This document shows, piece by piece, positions 33,944 to 42,721 of a stretch of 64,000 nucleotides of DNA (positions within the stretch are counted from its first letter, which is position 1; the number at the start of each line of letters is the position of its first letter). The stretch comes from Ancylomarina sp048268005 (GTDB taxonomy: Bacteria > Bacteroidota > Bacteroidia > Bacteroidales > Marinifilaceae), in the NCBI GenBank assembly GCA_048268005.1, contig JBLWWJ010000002.1:1240001-1304000 (forward strand). Direction: 5' to 3'. Made by a program: the position numbers and the translations under genes. The notes under the pieces were generated by a model. It was given only the letters and a program-made list of their open reading frames with translations, was not told where the DNA came from and did no database searches.

Positions 33944-34518
33944 TTGATTCTTCTTTTTAATGGCTTATTCGTGCAATCGTTTAATATCTGAATCAATTTC
34001 TTTTTTGCTCTGTTGTATTGCGACCTTGAGGTTGAAGCCGATATGTTTAATATCTCACTGATCTCTTCATGATCGTATGCTTCTATTAAATAAAGTGTCA
34101 AAACAATTCGATAGCCAGATGGTAATTGTTCGATGGCTTTTTTTATTTCTTCGACACTGTTTTCAACTTCAAGCGTTTCATTTTTGTCTTCATCTTCGCT
34201 TAGTTGATCTATTTTCTCATCCAAAGGAAGACTATCAATCTTATTTCTTTTTAGATAATCTAAAGCTTTGTTAACGACTATTCTTTTTAACCAGGCTCCA
34301 AAACTAACTTCTCCTTTATACGAATCGATTTTATCAAAAGCAGATAGAAATGCTTCCTGCATTACATCTTCAGCTTCCTGAGTATGGTTTAAAATACGCA
34401 GGCAGGAATTATACATGGCCTTATAGTATAATTTATAAATCTCAAATTGGGCCTTGGCATTACCTTGGCGACAAGCATTGATTAAATCCTGATGTATGTT
34501 CTGGTAGTTGGAGCTCAT
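33940..34518 (-). CDS. ECF sigma-70 factor
   Basis: A 192-residue sigma factor. Region 2 has LRILNHTQEAEDVMQEAFLSAFDKI, SFGAWLKRIVVNKALDYLKR; region 4 has LPSGYRIVLTLYLIEAYDHEEISEILNISASTSRSQ (read in pieces). It lacks a region 3 and so belongs to the ECF group. The stop overlaps the downstream anti-sigma candidate gene, and the DUF4097 gene follows 34 bp later. Confidence 0.93.
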   Translation of the reverse strand: MSSNYQNIHQDLINACRQGNAKAQFEIYKLYYKAMYNSCLRILNHTQEAEDVMQEAFLSAFDKIDSYKGEVSFGAWLKRIVVNKALDYLKRNKIDSLPLDEKIDQLSEDEDKNETLEVENSVEEIKKAIEQLPSGYRIVLTLYLIEAYDHEEISEILNISASTSRSQYNRAKKKLIQILNDCTNKPLKRRIK

Positions 34519-34642
34519 TAACTATTTTCTAATCTAATGACGAGTTGATAATTGAAGTGTTGCACATTTTCCTATATCAGGAAAGTTTTTTTTTAGAATA
34601 GATAAATATCGGTAAATAAAATCAGATGTTTGATGCTTACAT

Positions 34643-34679
34643 AAAAAATCCTGATCTATTTATCAAATAGATCAGGATT
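34643..34679 (-). terminator. terminator of the carboxypeptidase-regulatory-domain gene
   Basis: A 15-bp perfect stem (AATCCTGATCTATTT/AAATAGATCAGGATT) with a 3-nt loop, and on the minus strand a T6 run. Confidence 0.92.
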
Positions 34680-34715
34680 ACATGCTTATGTATTAGATGA
34701 AAACCAGCTTAGATG

Positions 34716-35936
34716 CTACTCTGCACCATCAAATATAATATTATAATTGTCCCAGAAATTTTTATCATATTCCATATTTTCATAGTAGGCTCTATTTTCA
34801 ATAACTTCAGGATTGGTTGTAATAATTTTAGTTATTAACATCTCTGCATTGGTATCTAAAATTTTCTTTTCACCTGTGGTTTTATTCTCTAGTTCGTGAT
34901 GACGTTTATAATCAACGTAACTTAAGTAGTAGTAGCCAAAATGCTCTTTATAGGTTGAACTAAAATCGTATTCTATTTTAATAGGTTTCCATTCCTGTCT
35001 TTCCGGGTTGACATAGAAACTACGTCCTTGTGGTGAATAGTTACTCGCCACAACATGTGTTTCATTTTTGATGACAGAGAAATCTTTTAGTTTGATATAA
35101 ATTTTCCCAGAGTAGGATGTCGCGTAATAATCACTGGTATTACTCAATAGTGGTCTTTTACTTTTATAAGCAATCACCCAAATCGAATCATTTTCATATT
35201 CTGTTACTCGCTCTAAACTTAGATCGTAAAAATTAAGGTGATTCTTATTCAGAATATTGCCACGACTTCTTACAATATCCATTTCCAATAATTCATCCAA
35301 ATAAGTTGACCCGTCAGCTAAAGAATTATTTTCAAAGTTTTTTCTCACCTGTAGAAATCTGTACGAACGTTCTTTAAAAACCTGATAGGCATTCTCTCGA
35401 ACATAGCCTTTATCATCGTATATTCGAATAGCAGCTTCTCTTTTGCGTTCTAATTTTTTATCCTTCGATTTTTCAGCACGATAATAGATATCGTAATTAA
35501 AAGGGGTTTGCAAATAGTTGTCAGGAATTCTGTCTATGGCATTTTTAAGCATTTTGATTAATACCAATGATTGAGCCGTTACTTCAACTTCGGCTATTTT
35601 ATAATTCACAGGTTTCAACTGAATACGAAGCGTATCAACTTCGTTGCATTCTTTTAAACTCGAATTGTGAGTGGTGAAACCAACGGCAGATATCTGAATG
35701 TTTTTATCGGCATATTTTCCGGGTACTTTTAATTCAAAATAACCATCAAAATTTGTAGCAGCTCCAATATAAGTGTCCATAACACCAATATTGGCAAAGG
35801 GAATGGCTTGCTGGTTAGCTGCATTGGTAAGTTGGCCAATAATTCGTATTGTTTTGATTTGTTCCTCTTCTTGTGCCTGAATGGTACCAAGCACATGCGT
35901 AAGGATGAATAGTGTGAAAATAATTTTTTTAATCAT
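34716..35936 (-). CDS. carboxypeptidase-regulatory-like domain protein
   Basis: A 406-residue exported protein: signal peptide about 1-21 (ending GTIQA), then a carboxypeptidase-D regulatory-like Ig domain (about 28-110, IRIIGQLTNAANQQAIPFAN and GYFELKVPGKY). The remaining ~290 residues have beta-strand and aromatic patterns (FNYDIYYRAEKSKD, ERVTEYENDSIWVI). It lacks the SusC/TonB barrel that often follows such a domain, so it is a separate envelope protein. Function unknown. Confidence 0.75.
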   Translation of the reverse strand: MIKKIIFTLFILTHVLGTIQAQEEEQIKTIRIIGQLTNAANQQAIPFANIGVMDTYIGAATNFDGYFELKVPGKYADKNIQISAVGFTTHNSSLKECNEVDTLRIQLKPVNYKIAEVEVTAQSLVLIKMLKNAIDRIPDNYLQTPFNYDIYYRAEKSKDKKLERKREAAIRIYDDKGYVRENAYQVFKERSYRFLQVRKNFENNSLADGSTYLDELLEMDIVRSRGNILNKNHLNFYDLSLERVTEYENDSIWVIAYKSKRPLLSNTSDYYATSYSGKIYIKLKDFSVIKNETHVVASNYSPQGRSFYVNPERQEWKPIKIEYDFSSTYKEHFGYYYLSYVDYKRHHELENKTTGEKKILDTNAEMLITKIITTNPEVIENRAYYENMEYDKNFWDNYNIIFDGAE

Positions 35937-36174
35937 ATAGTTTAATTCGAAGGATGAGTCATTTGTTTTAACTTTTGAATAATTACTTACAATTATTTTG
36001 CCAAAAGTATTCGAGAAGCTAAATTAGTTATTTTATAAAATATGCACGAGTAAATTATCGAAAGAAATCTCTGCGCTTATCTTTATTAAGTTTATTTAAC
36101 TTGTTATTGTACACATATAAATTGTAAATTGCACAATTAAAATTAAGATCCACCATCTGAAAATATCTCACATT

Positions 36175-36843
36175 ATGAATAAGAAAATACTGATTTTATC
36201 AATTATACCACTGGTACTTGTATCTTGTGTGGTTTCGAAACGTAAATACGAAGAGCTTGATTACGCTAAACGGAAAAGTGATGCTCAAGTACGAAAGCTA
36301 GGAAAAGATAATACGGCTTTAAATTCAAAATTAAAGCAAACATTAGCTGAGTATAACGATATGAAAAACAGTATGGCGGAAAGTAATGCTCAAAAGAATG
36401 TTGAAATTGATCAATTGAGTACAGAATTGTTTTCAATGGCTTCTGATACCACTAGTTTAAAGCAAAAATTGCATGAGACTTTAGGTAATTATAAGTTTGC
36501 TCAGGAACGCAATGCTGAAAATGAAGCGATAATCAATAAATTGAATGATCAGGTAAAGAATCTGAAAGCTGAGTCGGCTCGTCTTGAACAGGATCTAAGT
36601 GCAAGCCTTAAAGATAAAGAGTGGAAAAGCAAAAAAGTAGCTGGTGAGAAATTGAAGCTTGAGGAAAAAATTGCTCAAAAGGATAATCAGATAGCTAAGG
36701 TGAAAAAGGAGATGGAAGTGGTTAATGGAAAAATTGCATGGTTGCGAAAAGTGAAAAAACAAAATGATGCAGAGATAGAGAGGTTGACCAATCAGATGAA
36801 TCTTTATAAAAAGGAATATGAAAAGGCTATTTCTAAGAACTAA
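36175..36843 (+). CDS. coiled-coil lipoprotein
   Basis: A 222-residue lipoprotein: signal peptide with VLVSC (Cys at about residue 18). The mature part is an almost continuous heptad-rich helix (LGKDNTALNSKLKQTLAEYN, VKNLKAESARLEQDLSASLK). It resembles coiled-coil envelope scaffolds rather than an enzyme. The plus-strand gene is divergent from the previous one and ends at a shared terminator with thrC. I see no conserved domain. Confidence 0.75.
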   Translation: MNKKILILSIIPLVLVSCVVSKRKYEELDYAKRKSDAQVRKLGKDNTALNSKLKQTLAEYNDMKNSMAESNAQKNVEIDQLSTELFSMASDTTSLKQKLHETLGNYKFAQERNAENEAIINKLNDQVKNLKAESARLEQDLSASLKDKEWKSKKVAGEKLKLEEKIAQKDNQIAKVKKEMEVVNGKIAWLRKVKKQNDAEIERLTNQMNLYKKEYEKAISKN

Positions 36844-36860
36844 GTTTTACGATATAGAAT

Positions 36861-36892
36861 AAAAAGCTCCCTGGTCAGGGAGCTTTTTTTAT
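36861..36892. terminator. bidirectional terminator between the coiled-coil gene and thrC
   Basis: AAGCTCCCTG/CAGGGAGCTT with a 2-nt unpaired centre, flanked by A5 and T7 runs, so it works in both directions. Confidence 0.9.
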
Positions 36893-36895
36893 ACC

Positions 36896-38188
36896 TTAAC
36901 TTCTTAAGTAGCTTTTAAAAATTTGGTAATTGTTAGCCATTTTAATGCTGTGTTTTTCTTTAGTCAGGCAATCCGTTAAGTAATTTGGGATTTTAACTTT
37001 AGTCTGAATAACCTTTTCTACCACATCTATGAATTTCGCGGGATGGGCTGTTTCTATAAAGATTCCGATCTCATTTTTTTGATCTAAATATTGTTTAAGC
37101 CCCAGATATGCTACAGCTCCATGAGGATCGAGAATATAACCAAAGTCTTTGTATACATTCCTCATAATCTTCTTGGTTTGCTCATCGTTGAATGAAGCGC
37201 CTTTTAAATCAGTACATATTTTAGGGTGGTTTTCTTGGTAAAGGGTCATCATTCTATCAAAATTACTAGGCGCACCCACATCCATTGCGTTAGATATGCT
37301 AGGAATTGAGGCCCTACTTTCATATTTCCCTGTTTCAAGATAGTTAGGTACAACTTTGTTTATATTGGTTGAGGCGATAAACGTTTTTATAGGAAGTCCC
37401 ATTTGTTTTGCCATTAAACCTGCTGTTAGGTTGCCAAAGTTGCCACTTGGTACAGAGATGATCAGATCCTTATTCAGATCCTTTAGTTGTCCGTAAGCGT
37501 AGAAATAATAGAAACTCTGTGGAATTAATCGAGCTATATTAATGGAATTCGCTGAGCTTAATTGCATCTCCTCATTCAACTCTTTATCCTGAAATGCCTG
37601 CTTCACTATAGCTTGGCAATCGTCAAAACTACCATCAATTTCGAGTGCGGTTATGTTTTCGCCAAGTGTGGTTAATTGTTGTTCCTGGATTTGACTGACT
37701 TTACCCGATGGGTATAAGATGATAACCTCGATGTTTTCTATGCCAAGGAAACCCTTTGCAACGGCACTACCCGTATCTCCTGAAGTTGCAGCTAGAATAG
37801 TGATTTTTTCCTCACTCTCTTCTGCAAAATAACTTAGGCACCTCGACATGAATCGAGCTCCCACATCTTTGAAAGCACAGCTGGGTCCATGAAACAATTC
37901 CAATGAATAGATATTGGATTCAAAGGATACCAATGGTGTTGGGAAGTTCAATGATTCTTCACAAATTTCTTTGAGTTTGTTGTGAGGGATATTGTCTTCC
38001 AGAAAGTGTTTTGCTATTTCAAATCCAATCTCTGCTAAAGATAAATTATGAAGCTTATCTATAAAATCTTTATGAAGCTGAGGCAGATACCTTGGGTAGA
38101 ATAGGCCTCCGTCAGGAGCAAGACCTTTTATCACAGCTTCTTTAAAACTGACCGAAAGATTCTTATTGTTGGTACTATTGAATTTCAT
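36896..38188 (-). CDS. thrC: threonine synthase
   Basis: A 430-residue PLP enzyme converting O-phosphohomoserine to threonine. The PLP lysine is in CAFKDVGARF (Lys107); other signatures are AATSGDTGSAVAKG and VPSGNFGNLTAGL, with ANSINIARLIPQ between them. Length is normal for the bacterial type. It is the third gene of thrABC, 36 bp after thrB, on the minus strand. Confidence 0.96.
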   Translation of the reverse strand: MKFNSTNNKNLSVSFKEAVIKGLAPDGGLFYPRYLPQLHKDFIDKLHNLSLAEIGFEIAKHFLEDNIPHNKLKEICEESLNFPTPLVSFESNIYSLELFHGPSCAFKDVGARFMSRCLSYFAEESEEKITILAATSGDTGSAVAKGFLGIENIEVIILYPSGKVSQIQEQQLTTLGENITALEIDGSFDDCQAIVKQAFQDKELNEEMQLSSANSINIARLIPQSFYYFYAYGQLKDLNKDLIISVPSGNFGNLTAGLMAKQMGLPIKTFIASTNINKVVPNYLETGKYESRASIPSISNAMDVGAPSNFDRMMTLYQENHPKICTDLKGASFNDEQTKKIMRNVYKDFGYILDPHGAVAYLGLKQYLDQKNEIGIFIETAHPAKFIDVVEKVIQTKVKIPNYLTDCLTKEKHSIKMANNYQIFKSYLRS

Positions 38189-38224
38189 ATTTTTAAATGG
38201 TTATTTTGCTTAATAGTTGAGTTG

Positions 38225-39154
38225 TTATTCTAGTATTCTAACGCCATTGTTGCTTACTTGAGAGGCATAAATGAAATAAGGAATAGTGGTTTTAGAAAAC
38301 ACCTCATTCATTGCTGAACTCACAGCTTTCGCTTTGTTTTCACCCTCACATAAAGCGAATACAGATGGACCTGATCCTGAAATACTACAGCCTAAAGCTC
38401 CAGCTTCCAATGTGGCTTGTTTTAGGTTATCAAATTCTGGAATTAAGACTTTACGTTGCTTTTCCACAATATGATCTTCCAGTGAACGACCAATCAAATT
38501 ATAATCTGATTGATGTAGACCAGATATTAAGCCTGCAACATTTCCCCATTGACGAATTGCTTTTTTCAGATCAACTTCAGTAGATAATAATTCTCTGGCG
38601 TCTTTAGTTTTAATCTCAATTTGTGGGTGAATAACAACACACCATAAATCTTTTGGCGATTCAATTTGAATGACATCTAATGGGTCATAAGCTCGAACAA
38701 TACAAAATCCACCTAATACTGTTGGTGCAGCATTATCTGCATGCGCATCACCAGAAGCAGCAACTTCGCCTTGCATGGCAAAATCAACCAATTGCTCTCT
38801 ACTGTATGGTTTCCCAAGTAACTCATTGGCCGCAACCACTGCACCTGCTGCACTTGCCGAACTTGATCCAATGCCACTACCTGGTTTAATGTTTTTCTGT
38901 ATCTCAAGATCGAAACCTTGATTGCTACCTAAGTCATCAAGCATAGCCTGAATAGCAACACCTGCAACATTTTTTGATGGTTCTGTAGGCAGATTTTCAT
39001 ACCCCTCAATAGGTTTAATTTGAATCTTGTTCGAGTCATTTTTACTCATAATCATTTCATCACCGATTCCATCAATGGCAAATCCCAGGATATCGAATCC
39101 ACATCCCACATTTGAAACACTTCCAGGTGCAAATACTTTTATGCTTTTATTCAT
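38225..39154 (-). CDS. thrB: homoserine kinase
   Basis: A 309-residue GHMP kinase that phosphorylates homoserine. The N terminus has VFAPGSVSNVGCGFDILGFA, the ATP loop PGSGIGSSSASAAGAVVAA is near residue 91, and the C-terminal GCSISGSGPSVFAL motif is present. Length is normal. It lies 45 bp after thrA. Confidence 0.96.
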   Translation of the reverse strand: MNKSIKVFAPGSVSNVGCGFDILGFAIDGIGDEMIMSKNDSNKIQIKPIEGYENLPTEPSKNVAGVAIQAMLDDLGSNQGFDLEIQKNIKPGSGIGSSSASAAGAVVAANELLGKPYSREQLVDFAMQGEVAASGDAHADNAAPTVLGGFCIVRAYDPLDVIQIESPKDLWCVVIHPQIEIKTKDARELLSTEVDLKKAIRQWGNVAGLISGLHQSDYNLIGRSLEDHIVEKQRKVLIPEFDNLKQATLEAGALGCSISGSGPSVFALCEGENKAKAVSSAMNEVFSKTTIPYFIYASQVSNNGVRILE

Positions 39155-39199
39155 TTTTCTATTTTATCTGTGGAGATTAAAGTCTCCAATTTTGAGTTC

Positions 39200-41632
39200 T
39201 TATTTGGATGAAATACTTATGATATCTCCGAATATACCAGAGGCTGTAACTTCAGCACCGGCACCAGCACCTTTGATAATCATGGGTTGATCTTTATACC
39301 AAAGTGTATTGAGTGAAACGACACTGTCTTTCCCGTTAATATTATAAAAAGGATGATCAGAGCTAACAGCTTTCATTCCAACACTGGCTTTGCCCTTATT
39401 AAAACTAGCAACATATCGGAATCTAACATTCTGTTCTTTCATCTGTTTTCTCCAGCCTTCAAAGAATTCTTTCTTTTCAACAATTCGCTTGATTAATTCA
39501 TCCAAAGTTTCCGTTTCAAGACAATAATCAGGAACCATTGGTTTGAGCTCTACATCTTCAGCTTTTAAAACATAGCCAGATTCACGAGCAAGGATTAGAA
39601 GTTTGCGAAGTACATCAACACCATTTAAGTCTAGTTTTGGGTCAGGCTCCGTAAAACCTTCTTCCATTGCGAACTTTAAGGCCTCGTCAAAGCTGTAGCC
39701 TTCCATAAACTTGTTGATAATATAATTCAAGCTTCCTGAGACTACTGCTTCTATATTAGTAATGTCATCACCTGTGTTTTTTAGATAATTGATCGTGCTT
39801 ATTACAGGTAAACCTGCACCCACGTTACTTTCAAATCGAAAATCAACATTATTATTTTTAGCGGTTTGTTTTAATTGCTTATAGTTTTCAAAGTCTGATG
39901 AAGCCGCAATTTTATTACACGCTACTATCGAAGTTGTTGTCTTTAAAATCTGTTCGTAAACTTCACTGACTTCCTGACTAGCTGTAATATCAACAAAAAT
40001 GGAATTTCGCAGATTCAAATCTCGAATATGCTTGATGAATTTATTGATATCAGCTTGTTCTCCTTCATTGTTGAGTTTGTCTTTCCAATTTTCAATTAAC
40101 TTATAGTCTTCCGCAAAAAACATTTTTCGACTATTGCTGACAGCTCTAATTATTAGATCAATGCCATTTTCCTTAATGAGAAGATCGTGTTGATTTTTGA
40201 TATGTTCTAAAAGCTTACTTCCAACATTACCAACACCGGCTACAAACAGGTTAATTTTCTTTGAAGTTGCAATAAAGAACTTCTCGTGAATAACATTCAA
40301 GGCTTTTTTAACATCAGCAGTACGAACCATGAAAGTGATGTTTAGTTCATTTCCACCTTGAGCCATCGCTCGAATATTCATGCCATTTTTCCCGAGAATA
40401 CTAAATACTTTTCCTGATATGCCCGGAGTATAGCCCATATCTTCTCCAACGACAGCAATAATGGATAAATCTGGCTCAAGTTTTGGGCTCTCAACCTGAT
40501 TCATACTAATTTCAGCTGCAAATTCTTCTTTAATAGATTCGCATGCGCGAAAGCTGTCAGATTTATGAATCGCCACACTTATGCTGTGCTCTGATGAGGC
40601 CTGTGTGATAAGAATGACATTAATTTTATGCCTGGAAAGGCATGAGAACAAGCGAGCCGCAAAACCGCTAATACCAACCATACCACTTCCGGATAGTGTG
40701 ATGAGATTAATATTATTAATGGAGGAAAGTCCCCGAACGGTAGTGCGTTCAGATTTGGGGTGAGAACTGATTAGAGTTCCTTTTGCCTCGGGATCGAAAG
40801 TGTTTTTAATTAAGATATCTATTTTCTTCTGTAAAACCGGTGAAAGGGCAGGAGGATACATCACTTTAGCACCAAAGTGAGACAATTCCATGGCTTCCTG
40901 AAATGACATCTGATCGATAGGAACAGCTTGTGAAACCAGTCGTGGATCAGCCGTATACATACCACTGACATCAGTCCAAATCTCAAGCTGTTTTACATCG
41001 AGAGCTGCTGCCAGAATAGATGCTGTGTAGTCAGAGCCACCTCGGCCTAAAAGGCTTGGCTCATTGTCAGCATTAGAAGCGATATAACCCGGGAAAACCC
41101 CAATCTTAAAATCTTGCCTGATGGCTTTAATTCGTCTGTAACTCTCGTCTCTGTTGAGGAGGATGCCTTTGCCATTCTGAGTTTTGATGTATTTTCTTGA
41201 ATCAAAGTGTTTGGCATCTAAACCTGAAAGTTTGAAATAATTAACAATTAGGTGAGAGGATAGAACCTCCCCTAAACCTAAAACACGGCACCTTACTTTT
41301 TCAGGAACTTCTTGTAGTATAAAGATGCCCTGTAGTAAATTTGAAAGCTCCGAAAATTGATCATCTAACCAGGTTTTGAGCTCAGTATTAAGCTGAAGTT
41401 CATTGGCCATATCCAGATGTCTTTTGTGAAGGTTCTCAAGGGTGTCCAGATAGAGTATGTTTTGCGAACAGGCCAGTTCCAAACAACTTGAAAGCGAATC
41501 CGTAACTCCACCGAGCGCGGATACTATCAGGATGGTTGTCTGATCGGAATTGATATTGTTGACTATTTTATGGACTTTCTTGAGGCTATCGACTTGGGCG
41601 ATTGAACTTCCTCCAAATTTTAGGATTCTCAT
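39200..41632 (-). CDS. thrA: bifunctional aspartate kinase / homoserine dehydrogenase I
   Basis: An 810-residue fusion enzyme catalysing the first and third steps of the aspartate family pathway. The kinase part (about 1-290) begins MRILKFGGSSIAQVDS, followed by ACT domains with GISGFAARLFSCLSRH and GYTPGISGKVFSILGKNGMN. The dehydrogenase part (from about 465) starts VAGVGNVGSKLLEHIK and has SNVGAGLPVISTINYL. The start at 41632 is chosen because the kinase signature begins there; an upstream in-frame ATG at 41737 would put the leader peptide region and terminator inside the coding sequence. The leader 41640-41830 holds an attenuator. Confidence 0.97.
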   Translation of the reverse strand: MRILKFGGSSIAQVDSLKKVHKIVNNINSDQTTILIVSALGGVTDSLSSCLELACSQNILYLDTLENLHKRHLDMANELQLNTELKTWLDDQFSELSNLLQGIFILQEVPEKVRCRVLGLGEVLSSHLIVNYFKLSGLDAKHFDSRKYIKTQNGKGILLNRDESYRRIKAIRQDFKIGVFPGYIASNADNEPSLLGRGGSDYTASILAAALDVKQLEIWTDVSGMYTADPRLVSQAVPIDQMSFQEAMELSHFGAKVMYPPALSPVLQKKIDILIKNTFDPEAKGTLISSHPKSERTTVRGLSSINNINLITLSGSGMVGISGFAARLFSCLSRHKINVILITQASSEHSISVAIHKSDSFRACESIKEEFAAEISMNQVESPKLEPDLSIIAVVGEDMGYTPGISGKVFSILGKNGMNIRAMAQGGNELNITFMVRTADVKKALNVIHEKFFIATSKKINLFVAGVGNVGSKLLEHIKNQHDLLIKENGIDLIIRAVSNSRKMFFAEDYKLIENWKDKLNNEGEQADINKFIKHIRDLNLRNSIFVDITASQEVSEVYEQILKTTTSIVACNKIAASSDFENYKQLKQTAKNNNVDFRFESNVGAGLPVISTINYLKNTGDDITNIEAVVSGSLNYIINKFMEGYSFDEALKFAMEEGFTEPDPKLDLNGVDVLRKLLILARESGYVLKAEDVELKPMVPDYCLETETLDELIKRIVEKKEFFEGWRKQMKEQNVRFRYVASFNKGKASVGMKAVSSDHPFYNINGKDSVVSLNTLWYKDQPMIIKGAGAGAEVTASGIFGDIISISSK

Positions 41633-41661
41633 ATAGGTAGTTTTTGAATGGATTGATAAAG

Positions 41662-41700
41662 CAAAAAAAAAGCCTGCAGAATAACTGCAGGCTTTTATAA
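41662..41700 (-). terminator. attenuator terminator of the thr leader
   Basis: On the minus strand, AAAAGCCTGCAG and CTGCAGGCTTTT form a 9- to 12-bp stem with a TTATT loop followed by a T9 run, the classic intrinsic terminator. It lies between the leader peptide stop (41722) and the thrA start (41632). Confidence 0.92.
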
Positions 41701-41721
41701 AATATTTTGTATTTATAAGCT

Positions 41722-41805
41722 TCACGTTATTCCACACGAGGATCTAGGCATCGTCATAATCGAGCCCATGGTCATAATCGTTCTTGTGGTTAATGTAAAG
41801 TTCAT
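41722..41805 (-). CDS. thr operon leader peptide
   Basis: A 27-residue leader ORF: MNFTLTTRTIMTMGSIMTMP, then RSSCGIT. It contains seven Thr, three Ile and five Met codons, in the pattern of amino-acid-operon attenuator peptides (compare E. coli thrL, which carries runs of Thr and Ile). The inclusion of Met fits a pathway whose homoserine product feeds Thr, Ile and Met. The start ATG at 41805 follows an A-rich leader, and a candidate promoter sits 22 nt upstream. A short dyad between its stop codon and the terminator (41691-41719) may form the antiterminator, but this part is weak. Confidence 0.85.
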   Translation of the reverse strand: MNFTLTTRTIMTMGSIMTMPRSSCGIT

Positions 41806-41826
41806 TCTTTTCTTTTTTATTATCAT

Positions 41827-41856
41827 CAAATATGGTGATAAAATTGGTAAATACAA
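41827..41856 (-). promoter_or_regulatory. promoter of the thr leader transcript
   Basis: On the minus strand TTG (41856-41854), a 19-nt spacer and CATATTTG (41834-41827) give a near-consensus -33/-7 pair (first base of the -7 box is C). Transcription would start about 15 nt before the leader ATG. Confidence 0.6.
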
Positions 41857-42033
41857 GACTATGAAGTTGTTTCTTTTGAAATTGGTGTGATTTAAAGCTT
41901 TAGGAAATTGGTGGTATAGCTCGGTTTTATTGGTCCTGTAGACTTTTAGAATAAGACACAATAATAAAAAATGAATGAAAATAACTCATCTGTATATCTT
42001 GATTTATTGATATCTAATATCTAGTTTTGCAGC

Positions 42034-42423
42034 ATGAAAGTATTATTATTAGTTCTTTTGGCTGGAGCCGCCTTAACCATACTCATAACTTATTTGACTA
42101 AGTTATTTTTCGGTAGGAATACTGATGAGCAGGAATCAGCTAGTGAACCGCTTGAAGAGTGTTGTGGGGCTCACGAAGTTTGTGAGACAGATTTACTGAA
42201 TAAGATGTCTGAAGAAATCATTTATTATGAGGATGAGGAGTTGGATACTTATAGGAATTTCGAAGAGAACGATTATAACGACGATCAAATTGATGAGTTC
42301 AGAGAAGTTTTGTATAGTCTAAAAGAAAAAGAGATTGAACCTTGGTTAAAAAGCCTTGAGTTAAGACATATTGTTTTGCCTTCAACGATTAAATCTGAAG
42401 TGGTTTTCATGCTAGTGAAATAG
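42034..42423 (+). CDS. small membrane protein of unknown function
   Basis: A 129-residue protein with one N-terminal membrane helix (about 3-24, LLLVLLAGAALTILITYL). An acidic cytosolic or periplasmic tail follows, with the motif ECCGAHEVCETD, a run of Glu/Asp, and a C-terminal conserved-looking VLYSLKEKEIEPWLKSLELR. I have seen this arrangement among conserved Bacteroidota proteins without an assigned role. It is isolated, between the thr leader and the helicase gene. Confidence 0.65.
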   Translation: MKVLLLVLLAGAALTILITYLTKLFFGRNTDEQESASEPLEECCGAHEVCETDLLNKMSEEIIYYEDEELDTYRNFEENDYNDDQIDEFREVLYSLKEKEIEPWLKSLELRHIVLPSTIKSEVVFMLVK

Positions 42424-42600
42424 GTTTTTGAAGATTAAATAATATTTCTAAATCGAATTCAAACGTTTGCTCTTCTTTTTATCCCCTGTTGAGGAATTGT
42501 TTAGATTTAGATATTCGATTAAAAAAGAGTACTTTAGTGCGTGTTGCAAGCCTTTAATGAAGGAATAATCAAAAAAATGATGATTTAAGTTATTAATGCT

Positions 42601-42707
42601 TACCTTTGCGGCTTCATAAATTATTTGGTAGACGTTCTTTTGTCAGGGGGTTTCATTCGTTTGAATTGAAAATTTTAGTGTGACAGGGGGATTCATGCCA
42701 TGTCACA
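42601..42707 (+). promoter_or_regulatory. helicase leader with -7 box and two CAGGGGG hairpin elements
   Basis: TACCTTTG at 42601-42608 is a good -7 box. The ~107-nt leader then contains CAGGGGGTTTCATTCG at 42644-42659 and CAGGGGGATTCATGCC at 42684-42699, a direct repeat at 40-nt spacing. The first copy runs into a hairpin (ATTC GTTT GAAT), and the second is enclosed by TGTGACA/TGTCACA (42679-42707). A structured, possibly temperature-sensitive leader RNA is plausible. Confidence 0.5.
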
Positions 42708-42721
42708 ATTAAATTATTCGA

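Noticed and set aside
41633..41737. 35-residue N-terminal extension of thrA from an ATG at 41737
   Set aside because: It would translate through the attenuator terminator, and aspartate kinases begin at the KFGGSS motif.
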